The notes under the pieces: generated by a model
Told to the model about the DNA's origin: nothing
The model's input: only the letters and a program-made list of their open reading frames with translations
The model's database searches: none
Program-made: the position numbers and the translations under genes
Shown: positions 1 through 6,129 of the stretch, in pieces
Layout: every line of letters starts with the position of its first letter
Position numbering within the stretch: position 1 is the first letter of the stretch
NCBI GenBank assembly: GCA_937899145.1
Contig: CALBPW010000391.1
Location: 1-6,963, forward strand
Reading direction: 5' to 3'
Length of the DNA stretch: 6,963 bases
Source of the DNA: an uncultured Bacteroidota bacterium
GTDB lineage: Bacteria; Bacteroidota; Bacteroidia; Bacteroidales; SZUA-534

Positions 1-686
1 GTCACATTGTTGAAATTGAATGGTGTGCCACCATAATTAGCAAATAACAAACCCTTTCCAGCTATAGCGTTTACTGTGTTGCCTTCAAAGGTTATTGATT
101 TTATTTTTATGCGGCTGTTCTTTTTAATGTTAAATTGAAGAATGACTGTGTTTGGCATTACGCTGTCATCAATCTGTTTAACGGATATTTGCGCATCGTA
201 AAAGCCTTTTTTAACATAAAATTCTTTTATTTTCTTTTTAGCCGAACTTATCATATCGTCGGTTATTTGGCTGCCACGCGTAAGTTTAATTTCGTCGCGC
301 AGGTCGTCGCCTTGTGATTTTGAGATGCCCGAAAATTCCACTTTTGACAGGCGTGGGCGTTCTTTTAAATAGATGTCTAAGTAGATTTTGTCGTCAACGA
401 TTTTGGTTACGTAAATTTGCACATCGCCAAAAAGTCCGTGTTTCCAAAGTTTGTTGAGAGCGTGCGTGATGTCGTCGCCCGGTACGGTTATTTTTTGCCC
501 AACTTGTAATCCTGACAGGTTTACTAATACGGTCTGGTTCAGATATTTAACACCTGAAACTGATATTCCGCCTATCTCGTACTCCTTTGGGCGCGAATAG
601 TCAATCTTAATATCAGAAGTTGTTTGTGCGAATAGTTGTAAACTGTTCAGTATAAGCGCAATAGCAACTATTATTTTACTTCTCAT
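1..686 (-). CDS. bamA: BamA/Omp85 outer-membrane protein assembly factor, N-terminal part (cut by left window edge)
   Basis: BamA is the central outer-membrane insertase that folds beta-barrel proteins; periplasmic POTRA domains receive the clients and a 16-strand barrel inserts them. Only about 228 residues are visible, with no stop before the window edge. An ATG at 684-686 opens the frame. Residues 1-20 form a signal peptide ending LFA-Q. POTRA 1 begins near residue 36 (EIGGISVSGVKYLN) and contains LWKHGLFGDV, a typical POTRA helix-turn-strand segment. POTRA 2 begins near the segment RLSKVEFSGI and contains KKKIKEFYVKKGFYDAQI. POTRA 3 starts at IKSITFEGNT. The remaining POTRAs and the barrel lie beyond the window. 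The gene starts 20 nt after the uppS stop, with an A-rich leader and no Shine-Dalgarno sequence, so it is probably cotranscribed with uppS. The Omp85 family call is firm; BamA rather than a TamA-like relative rests on the uppS neighbour and POTRA pattern. Confidence 0.9.
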   Translation of the reverse strand, partial: MRSKIIVAIALILNSLQLFAQTTSDIKIDYSRPKEYEIGGISVSGVKYLNQTVLVNLSGLQVGQKITVPGDDITHALNKLWKHGLFGDVQIYVTKIVDDKIYLDIYLKERPRLSKVEFSGISKSQGDDLRDEIKLTRGSQITDDMISSAKKKIKEFYVKKGFYDAQISVKQIDDSVMPNTVILQFNIKKNSRIKIKSITFEGNTVNAIAGKGLLFANYGGTPFNFNNV

Positions 687-706
687 CTGTTGTAATTTTC
701 AATGCA

Positions 707-1447
707 CTAATTTAATTGTTCGCTTGTTTTGCCAAATCGTCGCTCGCGTTGTTGATAGTCGGCAATTGCTTTGTAGAGTTCTTCTTTATCAAAGTCAGGC
801 CAAAGTGTTGAGGTGAAATATAGCTCGGTATAAGCTAATTGCCACAACATGAAATTGCTGATTCTCAACTCACCGCTTGTGCGGATTAGCAAATCGGGGT
901 CGGGCATATTGCTGGTATATAAACAACTGCTAATAAGCTGACTGTCAATGCTTTCAACTTTAGTTTTCCCGGATTCAACATCGGCTGCGATTTGTTTTAT
1001 AGCATCGGTCAGTTCAACCTTTGAGCTATAACTCAACGCCAATGTCAGTGTCATTCTGGTGTTGTTTTTTGTTTTTTCAATAGCCTCGCTCAATTTTGCT
1101 GACACCTTTTCTGGCAAATCGGCAAGCCTTCCTATCGCATTTAAACGAATATTATTTTTAATTAGTGTTTCGGTTTCGGTATTTATTGTTGATACAAGCA
1201 AATCCATCAAGGCGATAACTTCCATTTTGGGACGATTCCAATTTTCGGTTGAAAAAGCGTAAAGTGTGAGGTATTCAACGCCCAATTCAGCGCAGCCTTC
1301 GCACACATCGCGCACGGCTTTTATGGCGTTGAGGTGCCCAAAAATGCGAGCGTTGCCTTGTTGCTTTGCCCATCTGCCATTGCCGTCCATTATTATGGCG
1401 ATGTGTTTTGGTAGTTGCTCTTTATTTATATTATCCTTGAATGACAT
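707..1447 (-). CDS. uppS: Isoprenyl transferase (undecaprenyl diphosphate synthase)
   Basis: Cytosolic or membrane-associated cis-prenyltransferase. It condenses isopentenyl diphosphate onto farnesyl diphosphate to make undecaprenyl diphosphate, the lipid carrier for peptidoglycan and surface glycans. The protein has 246 aa (E. coli has 253). IAIIMDGNGRWA at residues 16-27 carries the catalytic Asp21 and the diphosphate-binding Asn23 and Arg25. His38, Ser66, Glu68, Asn69, Trp70 and Arg72 (FSTENWNR), Arg189, Glu193 and Arg195 (IRTSGELRISNF) and Glu208 align with the E. coli residues at a constant offset of 5. The C-terminal RERRFG is also typical. The frame is open to a TTG at 1471, but I chose the ATG at 1445-1447 because it gives the normal family length and keeps a 26-nt gap to the upstream gene. 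Departures from the common pattern are GHLNA in place of GHxxG and SYSSK where many members have NYGGR. Confidence 0.96.
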   Translation of the reverse strand: MSFKDNINKEQLPKHIAIIMDGNGRWAKQQGNARIFGHLNAIKAVRDVCEGCAELGVEYLTLYAFSTENWNRPKMEVIALMDLLVSTINTETETLIKNNIRLNAIGRLADLPEKVSAKLSEAIEKTKNNTRMTLTLALSYSSKVELTDAIKQIAADVESGKTKVESIDSQLISSCLYTSNMPDPDLLIRTSGELRISNFMLWQLAYTELYFTSTLWPDFDKEELYKAIADYQQRERRFGKTSEQLN

Positions 1448-1473
1448 ACTTTTTTTGTTATTCGCGCGCAAAT

Positions 1474-2163
1474 TTAGTTAAATGAAGGACATTTTTGCGG
1501 GTATTCGATTTTATACGACAAATAAATGCCAAAATATGAGAGCCAATCTTTTCCGCTGCTGACTGTCAGTTGTTTAACTCTATTTGTTTCTGATGTTTTT
1601 GCTGTTTTATAGTCAATTTCGTCGGTGAAAGTTTTTACCATTAGGATGTCGGCGCCATACGAAAAACGCTTTTGTGTGTTGAATTTGACGCCTAAGCCAA
1701 ATGGCAATGTCGGTGTGATTTCTTTTGAGTCGCCAATTGGCAAACACATAGCGCCTAAGCCGCCTTGCAGGTATATGGCAAATGGCGTTTTTATTTTTCC
1801 TTCTGATTGGTAGGGCACAAAGTTAAATTCACCTAATAGCATTAGGCTAAATGAGTTTTTATTGAACGAGTAGCCTCGTTGGAGTTGGTACTCGCTGCTT
1901 TTGTGTTTTGAGTCGTCGCCATAAAGATTGGCGTAGGCTAACATTCCTTTTGCCGAAAAACGCGGGTTCATATTATGCCGGTAAAACAAACCTCCTGCCA
2001 AGCGAGTGCCACGAAATGGGGTTTTGTTAATATCGCCTAAATAGTAAGCTCCGCCTAATTGTATGCCTAAATCGCCTTCAGGAAATTCAGCGGCAAAACC
2101 ATTGGTGTTGATAGAGTAGAATAGTAAGCAAAGCCCGATTTGCTTAAGCAGTTTTTTTAACAT
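1474..2163 (-). CDS. DUF6089/PorG-like outer-membrane beta-barrel protein, third copy (next to uppS)
   Basis: Predicted small outer-membrane barrel of 229 aa. The N-terminus is a signal peptide (LKKLLKQ followed by a hydrophobic stretch, cleavage likely at GFAA-E). The mature part alternates aromatic and glycine-rich strands: DLGIQLGGAYYLGDIN (the GDIN near the start is a DUF6089 hallmark), AGGLFYRHNMN, FSLMLLGEFNFVPY, FAIYLQGGLGAM, LPFGLGVKFN and the final LSYFGIYLSYKIEY. It is shorter than its two upstream relatives and keeps only a trace (FTDEIDY) of the TDYIDDVS segment found in the first copy. Its ATG overlaps the upstream stop by one base (TAATG), which suggests translational coupling. 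Lying directly before uppS and bamA, it holds the place I recall for porG in Porphyromonas gingivalis, so it may be the PorG equivalent of the type IX secretion system. That role is inferred from position and fold, not from a diagnostic motif. Confidence 0.8.
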   Translation of the reverse strand: MLKKLLKQIGLCLLFYSINTNGFAAEFPEGDLGIQLGGAYYLGDINKTPFRGTRLAGGLFYRHNMNPRFSAKGMLAYANLYGDDSKHKSSEYQLQRGYSFNKNSFSLMLLGEFNFVPYQSEGKIKTPFAIYLQGGLGAMCLPIGDSKEITPTLPFGLGVKFNTQKRFSYGADILMVKTFTDEIDYKTAKTSETNRVKQLTVSSGKDWLSYFGIYLSYKIEYPQKCPSFN

Positions 2164-2999
2164 TATCTTCTGATTGTACGGAAGTTAGGCATGTGGTTGC
2201 GTTTTTCACGCATCGATACTACTAAACTTACAGTTACAAACTGATATTGGTCTATCCACTTGCCGTAATGATGTTTTGTCCATGGTTTGCTTTCGTCGTA
2301 CGGCTTATTGCCATTGCAGTTGTCGATGCCGTCGCTTAAGGCGACACGCCAACCTGCTTCAACACCAATGTAGGTGTTACGGTCGATGCGCAGTTTTGTG
2401 CCTAAACCGCCCATCACAACTGGTGCTATATTCATGTAGCCTTTGCTAAAGCGTTCCAATCCTTTGGCGTCGTTCCAATAGATGTTGCCGATGTTGAAGA
2501 TGCCGCCTGCTCCTGCAAATATGTATGACGGGAAGGTGGTGTTCTTCAGTCGGGTTTCGCCTAATTGTCTATAAATGGTGCGGCGACGGCGTTCGCGGAT
2601 TATTTGAAATTCGTAACGGGCTGATATTTCGGTAAAAAACGATTTGAATGCTATCCCGTCGCGGTAGTAGTATTTTGTTTGTTTTTGTATGGTTTCGCGG
2701 GCAGCCATATATCCCATAAATACCGACGAACCGACATAATGGCGTCCGCCAAGATTGTATTTGAGCATTGCATCGGCAGTGTAGCCTGTTGTTTTGAATG
2801 GCACCACCCAAACAAAGGCGTCAGTTTTGCGTGGCGAGCAGATGTCGCCCATAAAGTTTGTTAAACCTAAGCCTATATGAGCCTCATATTTGCGTGCATT
2901 CCACTTTGTTGTTTTTTTCTTTTGCGCCGAAACTATCGGTGTGCATATCCCAATTATGAGAATTACTAATATTGACCGTTTTAGTATTTTATATTGCAT
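2163..2999 (-). CDS. DUF6089-like outer-membrane beta-barrel protein, second copy
   Basis: Predicted outer-membrane barrel of 278 aa. The ATG at 2997-2999 is chosen over an in-frame TTG at 3020 because it begins a clean signal peptide: basic KILKR, then a hydrophobic run, cleavage at IVSA-Q (residues 25/26). The mature protein starts with the same layout as the first copy: a KWNARKYE segment, then IGLGLTNFMGDI, which corresponds to RYELLGGMGISAFVGEL there. Later strands include FFTEISARYEF, SYIFAGAGGIF (near residue 160), MGGLGTKLRI, YIGVEAGWRVALSDGID and the final QYQFVTVSLVVSM. An arginine cluster (RERRRR, residues 135-140) precedes the FAGAGG strand, as in the first copy. The DYIDDVS motif is reduced to DGIDNC. 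The gene lies 26 nt after the first copy and overlaps the third by 1 nt. A structural or type IX secretion role is possible but unproven. Confidence 0.75.
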   Translation of the reverse strand: MQYKILKRSILVILIIGICTPIVSAQKKKTTKWNARKYEAHIGLGLTNFMGDICSPRKTDAFVWVVPFKTTGYTADAMLKYNLGGRHYVGSSVFMGYMAARETIQKQTKYYYRDGIAFKSFFTEISARYEFQIIRERRRRTIYRQLGETRLKNTTFPSYIFAGAGGIFNIGNIYWNDAKGLERFSKGYMNIAPVVMGGLGTKLRIDRNTYIGVEAGWRVALSDGIDNCNGNKPYDESKPWTKHHYGKWIDQYQFVTVSLVVSMREKRNHMPNFRTIRR

Positions 3000-3025
3000 A
3001 GTGGAATACAAATTTATCAAAAATA

Positions 3026-3970
3026 TCAGAATTTTGGTAATCCGTTTCGTCCTGTTTTTAATTTATATGTTACAGAAACTACGGTAAACATATAAAAATC
3101 GTTGAATTTTGCTTCGCCTCGTTGGTCGCCCGGTCCATATTTTACGTTTGGCAGGGGGTCGTTGTCGTCGTTGCTCTGAACGCTGCGGTCGGCCAAGCGA
3201 GCGGCCTGTGGGTTGACGCTTGCCAACCAATCGTTGTCAACGTAGGTTGTGCTGACATCGTCTATGTAGTCGGTGGTGGTGTATCGTGGTCCAAATTCTA
3301 AGCCTACACTCATTGTGCGTGATATCGGGTATTTGGCGCCTAATCCGAATGGGAATGAGAGTGCAATGCGCGAATATTTTTTCCGGCCTTCCATAAGTCC
3401 TTGACCTTCAGTGCCAAGAGGTTGCAGTGCTACCCATTTTCCTGTGCCACCTTCGCCGTTGTCTTTGGCTTTTGGGTTGTAGTAGAATACGCCCAAACCA
3501 GCAAATACGTAGATGTTGGTTTTTTGTATGGTGCTGCGCCACGAGAATTTACGGCGGCGCGATGCGCGATAGTTGATGGGTTCTGGTAAAATCGAATATT
3601 CCAATTGGAATTCCAATTCCCACAAATTGGTGCGGAAGCGCAGGTTTCTATCTTCACGGTATTTGTTTTCAGTGCGTTTGTCGCTACCGGCTAGCATCGC
3701 ATACGATAATGAGCCTTTGACAGCTAATGGATTTAAGATTTTGTAGCGCATGCCGCCTGTCAATACAAAGCGTTGCGACATAAAATCGAAGTCGTTAAAA
3801 AAGTGTCCTTGCTTATCGCCGTTTTTACCACCAAGTTCGCCAACAAATGCCGAAATACCCATTCCGCCAAGTAATTCATAACGGGTTCGTTTCCATCTAT
3901 CTGCTTGTGCATTAGCGATTTCTGGAGTTGCGAAAAGTATGGTTATAAATAGTATTAATAATTTTTTCAT
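3026..3970 (-). CDS. DUF6089 family outer-membrane beta-barrel protein, first copy (canonical)
   Basis: Predicted outer-membrane barrel of 314 aa and the first gene of the envelope operon. The ATG at 3968-3970 opens a signal peptide with cleavage at ANA-Q (residues 21/22); an upstream in-frame TTG at 4012 would place extra charged residues before it and would overlap the promoter, so it was not used. The protein carries the most recognisable DUF6089 features here: RNLRFRTNLWELEFQLEY (108-125), IYVFAGLGVFYYNPKA (153-168), LQPLGTEGQG (182-191), FPFGLGAKY (206-214) and TTDYIDDVSTTYVD (232-245), ending in a last strand, FYMFTVVSVTYKL. An Arg/Lys cluster (RASRRRKFSWR, 135-145) lies between two predicted strands. 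DUF6089 includes PorG, the outer-membrane anchor of the type IX secretion PorK/PorN ring. Whether this copy, the third, or neither serves that role cannot be settled from sequence alone. Confidence 0.85.
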   Translation of the reverse strand: MKKLLILFITILFATPEIANAQADRWKRTRYELLGGMGISAFVGELGGKNGDKQGHFFNDFDFMSQRFVLTGGMRYKILNPLAVKGSLSYAMLAGSDKRTENKYREDRNLRFRTNLWELEFQLEYSILPEPINYRASRRRKFSWRSTIQKTNIYVFAGLGVFYYNPKAKDNGEGGTGKWVALQPLGTEGQGLMEGRKKYSRIALSFPFGLGAKYPISRTMSVGLEFGPRYTTTDYIDDVSTTYVDNDWLASVNPQAARLADRSVQSNDDNDPLPNVKYGPGDQRGEAKFNDFYMFTVVSVTYKLKTGRNGLPKF

Positions 3971-3975
3971 AAAAA

Positions 3976-3987
3976 AATACGCGTATT
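3976..3987. promoter_or_regulatory. Perfect 12-bp palindrome in the 5' leader of the envelope operon
   Basis: AATACGCGTATT reads the same on both strands and ends 5 bases before the ATG of the first DUF6089 gene. It lies downstream of the predicted transcription start, so a bound protein, or the short stem it could form in RNA, would sit on the ribosome-entry region. Such a palindrome can arise by chance, so an operator role is only a suggestion. Confidence 0.3.
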
Positions 3988-4001
3988 CATTTTCCACACA
4001 A

Positions 4002-4017
4002 ACAAGTGCCAAAGGTA
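4002..4017 (-). promoter_or_regulatory. Bacteroidota-type promoter for the DUF6089-uppS-bamA operon
   Basis: On the minus strand, positions 4017-4010 read TACCTTTG, a perfect match to the TAnnTTTG -7 element of the Bacteroidota primary sigma factor. Transcription would start near 4002-4005, giving a leader of about 32-35 nt before the ATG at 3970. No clear TTTG-type -33 element is seen at the expected distance; the upstream DNA is A/T-rich, with A-tracts around 4027-4057 that could help. The position, between a terminator and the first gene of the operon, supports the call. Confidence 0.6.
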
Positions 4018-4117
4018 TAAATAATTTTGTGATACGCTTTTTTTGTTGATTTTTTTACGGCAATACTTATAATATGTTGATTAATGGTGTTATGGGTCGG
4101 GTGTTAGGTATTGGTAC

Positions 4118-4152
4118 AAAAAAAGGGAATCGGATTTTTGATTGTCCGATTC
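4118..4152 (-). terminator. Rho-independent terminator of the esterase operon
   Basis: The inverted repeat GAATCGGA (4127-4134) and TCCGATTC (4145-4152) forms an 8-bp stem with a 10-nt loop. On the minus strand it is followed by CCC and a run of seven T (4124-4118). It lies about 30 nt after the stop of the lipoprotein hydrolase and so ends that transcript. There is no T-tract on the plus-strand side, so it should work in one direction only. Confidence 0.8.
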
Positions 4153-4181
4153 ACCAATTTGTCAAATCATCAAAATTTTTG

Positions 4182-5081
4182 CTAATCGATGTTCTTTTTT
4201 TCGATGCGCCAGCCTTTGCGTTGTGATACTCCGCAGTTTTCGCCTTCAAACATTCGGGCGGCTTCGGCATCGTTTTTTAGTTGCCATTGCAGCCAAGCGG
4301 TGGCAACTGCCGCAAACTCGCCACCATGAGGCTCACGATAGGTTCCGCCGTGGCCAACCGGCAAATTGCAGGCGGCAACGGGCACATTATTAATTTGGTT
4401 GTAGTCGTCCATACCATTATAATATGCAATGTCGGTGGTGTCGCCAAGAATGTAAATTGTTGGTACTTTGATGTTTTGCAATTGTTCTTTTTCGGGCATT
4501 GGCATATTTGGCATGGCGGCGGCGTGGTTGGTGAACAAACCGCTATTGCAAATCATTATTGTGCTAAGACGCCCGTCGGTGCAGTTGGCAAGTGTTTGCA
4601 AGCCTCCGCACGACATGCCTGCTGCGGCAATGTTCTTGATATCAAGTTTTTGGTAGTACGGGCTATTTTTATCGGCATTTTGAGCGATTGCCCAATCAAG
4701 CCCTTCAATTTGCTGCTCAACACGCGACATTGGTCCTTGATATGGAGTTGTGTCGGTAGGGAAATTGCCGATAGCAACAACAAAAAAGCCATGAGAGGCA
4801 ATCTCGCTTAAGAAATTGACATGTTCCCAAGGTGAATTGCTGCAGGCTCCATTGCCCCAAATAATTATTGGCAGTTGTTTTTGTGCGTTAAAAACCGATA
4901 AATCGGCAGGACGGAAAATGGTATGTTCGGCAAGCGATGGCTCTTCAACCATAATTGCTTTGTTAGCGCCTGTGCCGCCATCTTCTATTATTCTGATTTG
5001 TGTGTATGTTTCGGGTGTTGTTGTGTTGCAAGCCGATAGTGCTGCAATACATATTGCTGAAATTAAAATTGATTTTTTCAT
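4182..5081 (-). CDS. Alpha/beta-hydrolase lipoprotein (dienelactone hydrolase/chlorophyllase-like)
   Basis: Predicted exported lipid-anchored serine hydrolase of 299 aa. The N-terminus is a type II signal peptide with lipobox LSAC; Cys18 would be acylated, followed by a short NTTTPET linker. The fold shows as LPIIIWGNGAC (70-80, oxyanion-hole strand-turn), GFFVVAIGNF (98-107), the nucleophile elbow AAGMSCGG (153-160, Ser157), VPTIYILGDTTDIAY (206-220, likely acid Asp217) and VGHGG (242-246, His244). After the triad comes AWLQWQLKND with a C-terminal segment (MFEGENCG...GW) often seen in secreted relatives. It probably cleaves an ester; the substrate is unknown. It has six cysteines in the mature part besides Cys18, one (Cys158) right beside the nucleophile. 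It starts 4 nt after the stop of the upstream esterase, so the two form one operon. The related plastic-degrading and chlorophyllase-like enzymes share this fold, but nothing here singles out those substrates. Confidence 0.82.
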   Translation of the reverse strand: MKKSILISAICIAALSACNTTTPETYTQIRIIEDGGTGANKAIMVEEPSLAEHTIFRPADLSVFNAQKQLPIIIWGNGACSNSPWEHVNFLSEIASHGFFVVAIGNFPTDTTPYQGPMSRVEQQIEGLDWAIAQNADKNSPYYQKLDIKNIAAAGMSCGGLQTLANCTDGRLSTIMICNSGLFTNHAAAMPNMPMPEKEQLQNIKVPTIYILGDTTDIAYYNGMDDYNQINNVPVAACNLPVGHGGTYREPHGGEFAAVATAWLQWQLKNDAEAARMFEGENCGVSQRKGWRIEKKNID

Positions 5082-5085
5082 GATA

Positions 5086-6069
5086 TTATTTTTTGTTGTT
5101 GCGTGCTGAATTTAAGAAGTTTACAACTTTCTGAAGATTTTCTTTCGAATACATATTCATTCCGTGTCCACCTTCGTCAACAGGAATAAAATCGGTTTTA
5201 ACGCCACCGTTTTTTAGTGCATTATAGAAACGTTCGCCTTGGCAGAAGGGTACAACATTGTCTTTTTTGCCATGGCAGACAATTAATGGAGGGTCTGACG
5301 GGTCGATATAAGTTGTGGCGCTGAGGGCTTTATATCGATTTTCGTTGCCTTTCATTGGTACGCCAAGCAAAATTTCTTCAGGCGAAACGGGCATTTTCAT
5401 CGATTCGCCGCAATCCATGTTTCGCAAATCGATAGGTCCCGACCAGTCGCAAGCGGCGTCAACACCGCTGCTGAATTTGGTAAAATCGCCTATGTTGCCT
5501 TCAAGGTCAATCTCATAGCCATCAACATTTGTGGTTTTTAAACCTCGAGTGGTGGCGGTTAGCGAGGCTAAATGTCCACCCGACGAAAAACCTGATGCGG
5601 CAATAAAGGTGGTGTCAAATTTGTATTTTTCGGCATTGCCACGAATAAACCGAATAACGGCTTTTATGTCGTGGATTTGTGCAGGAAATTTCGCATCGCC
5701 ACTTGCGCGGTGGTTTGGTGTTACAACGGCATAGCCAGCATTGAGCAATGCGGCGCAGATGGTGTGTAAATCGGCCATGCCTTTTGAGTTGTTGCTAAAC
5801 CATGCGCTGCCATATATGTGTACCACAACAGGATAGCTGTCTTTTCTTTCTTTTGGAAGATAGATGTCGAGATTATGATAAGCGCTGTTGTCGCCAGCAT
5901 AATTTACATCGACAAATTTTTGTGAGTATTGCATGGTATCGGTGCTGCTCTGATTGCCGCCAAAACCCGCAAATCCGCCTTGTGGAGGCATACCGCCTTG
6001 CGGTGGAAATTGGGCAAACATAGTAGTTGCTAAAAGGCAAATTGCTGGTGTGAGAATTGCTTTTTTCAT
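5086..6069 (-). CDS. Secreted alpha/beta-hydrolase, acetyl-xylan/feruloyl-esterase-like
   Basis: Predicted periplasmic or secreted serine esterase of 327 aa. A type I signal peptide (KKAILTPAICLLATTMFA-Q) is cut at residues 19/20. A Pro/Gln/Gly-rich linker follows (residues 20-38), containing PPQGG twice. The catalytic domain starts near residue 50: NLDIYLP (66-72), HIYGSAW (84-90, in place of the usual HGGxW oxyanion-hole motif), the nucleophile elbow GFSSGGHLA (160-168, Ser162), HGKKDNVVP (266-274, Asp270) and EGGHGM (299-304, His302). This is the BD-FAE/carboxylesterase type common near Bacteroidota polysaccharide-utilisation genes, where relatives remove acetyl or feruloyl groups from plant glycans; that substrate range is inferred. 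No type IX C-terminal sorting domain is seen: the protein ends RNNKK. It lies 95 nt after the SusD-like gene, with a hairpin terminator between, and 4 nt before the lipoprotein hydrolase. Confidence 0.86.
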   Translation of the reverse strand: MKKAILTPAICLLATTMFAQFPPQGGMPPQGGFAGFGGNQSSTDTMQYSQKFVDVNYAGDNSAYHNLDIYLPKERKDSYPVVVHIYGSAWFSNNSKGMADLHTICAALLNAGYAVVTPNHRASGDAKFPAQIHDIKAVIRFIRGNAEKYKFDTTFIAASGFSSGGHLASLTATTRGLKTTNVDGYEIDLEGNIGDFTKFSSGVDAACDWSGPIDLRNMDCGESMKMPVSPEEILLGVPMKGNENRYKALSATTYIDPSDPPLIVCHGKKDNVVPFCQGERFYNALKNGGVKTDFIPVDEGGHGMNMYSKENLQKVVNFLNSARNNKK

Positions 6070-6099
6070 TTTTGGAGAAAGATTTTTTTGTTGTTGAGA

Positions 6100-6129
6100 T
6101 AAAAGTAATAATTAAAAAGGCTGCCCAAA
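6100..6129 (-). promoter_or_regulatory. Possible promoter of the esterase pair
   Basis: The minus strand has TACTTTTA (6107-6100), one base off the Bacteroidota -7 consensus TAnnTTTG, and a TTTG (6129-6126) 18 nt upstream that could be the -33 element. The TTTG lies in the loop of the terminator hairpin. Spacing is near, though slightly short of, the usual range. The start would be about 6095, leaving a leader of about 25 nt before the ATG at 6069. This would let the esterases be expressed apart from the SusD-like gene. Confidence 0.3.

Noticed and set aside
135..317. Short plus-strand frame near the left end
   Set aside because: It is antisense to the POTRA-coding part of bamA and has no start-site context or domain.
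1448..1471. Longer UppS from a TTG at 1471
   Set aside because: The added eight residues are poorly like the family start, while the ATG at 1447 gives the usual length.
3000..3020. Longer second barrel protein from a TTG at 3020
   Set aside because: It would put seven residues ahead of a good signal peptide that begins at the ATG at 2999.
3971..4012. Longer first barrel protein from a TTG at 4012
   Set aside because: That start lies in the predicted -7 element and would put acidic residues before the signal peptide at the ATG at 3970.
4281..4811. A 176-codon open frame on the plus strand
   Set aside because: It lies wholly antisense to the lipoprotein hydrolase, has no recognisable domain, and the minus-strand frame has a lipobox and full catalytic triad.
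4182..5081. Lipoprotein hydrolase as a plastic-degrading (PETase-type) enzyme
   Set aside because: The shared fold and GxSxG elbow are not enough; the GMSCGG elbow and surrounding motifs do not point to that substrate.
5086..6069. Type IX secretion cargo
   Set aside because: No C-terminal sorting domain is present; the protein ends soon after the catalytic His in a short basic tail.
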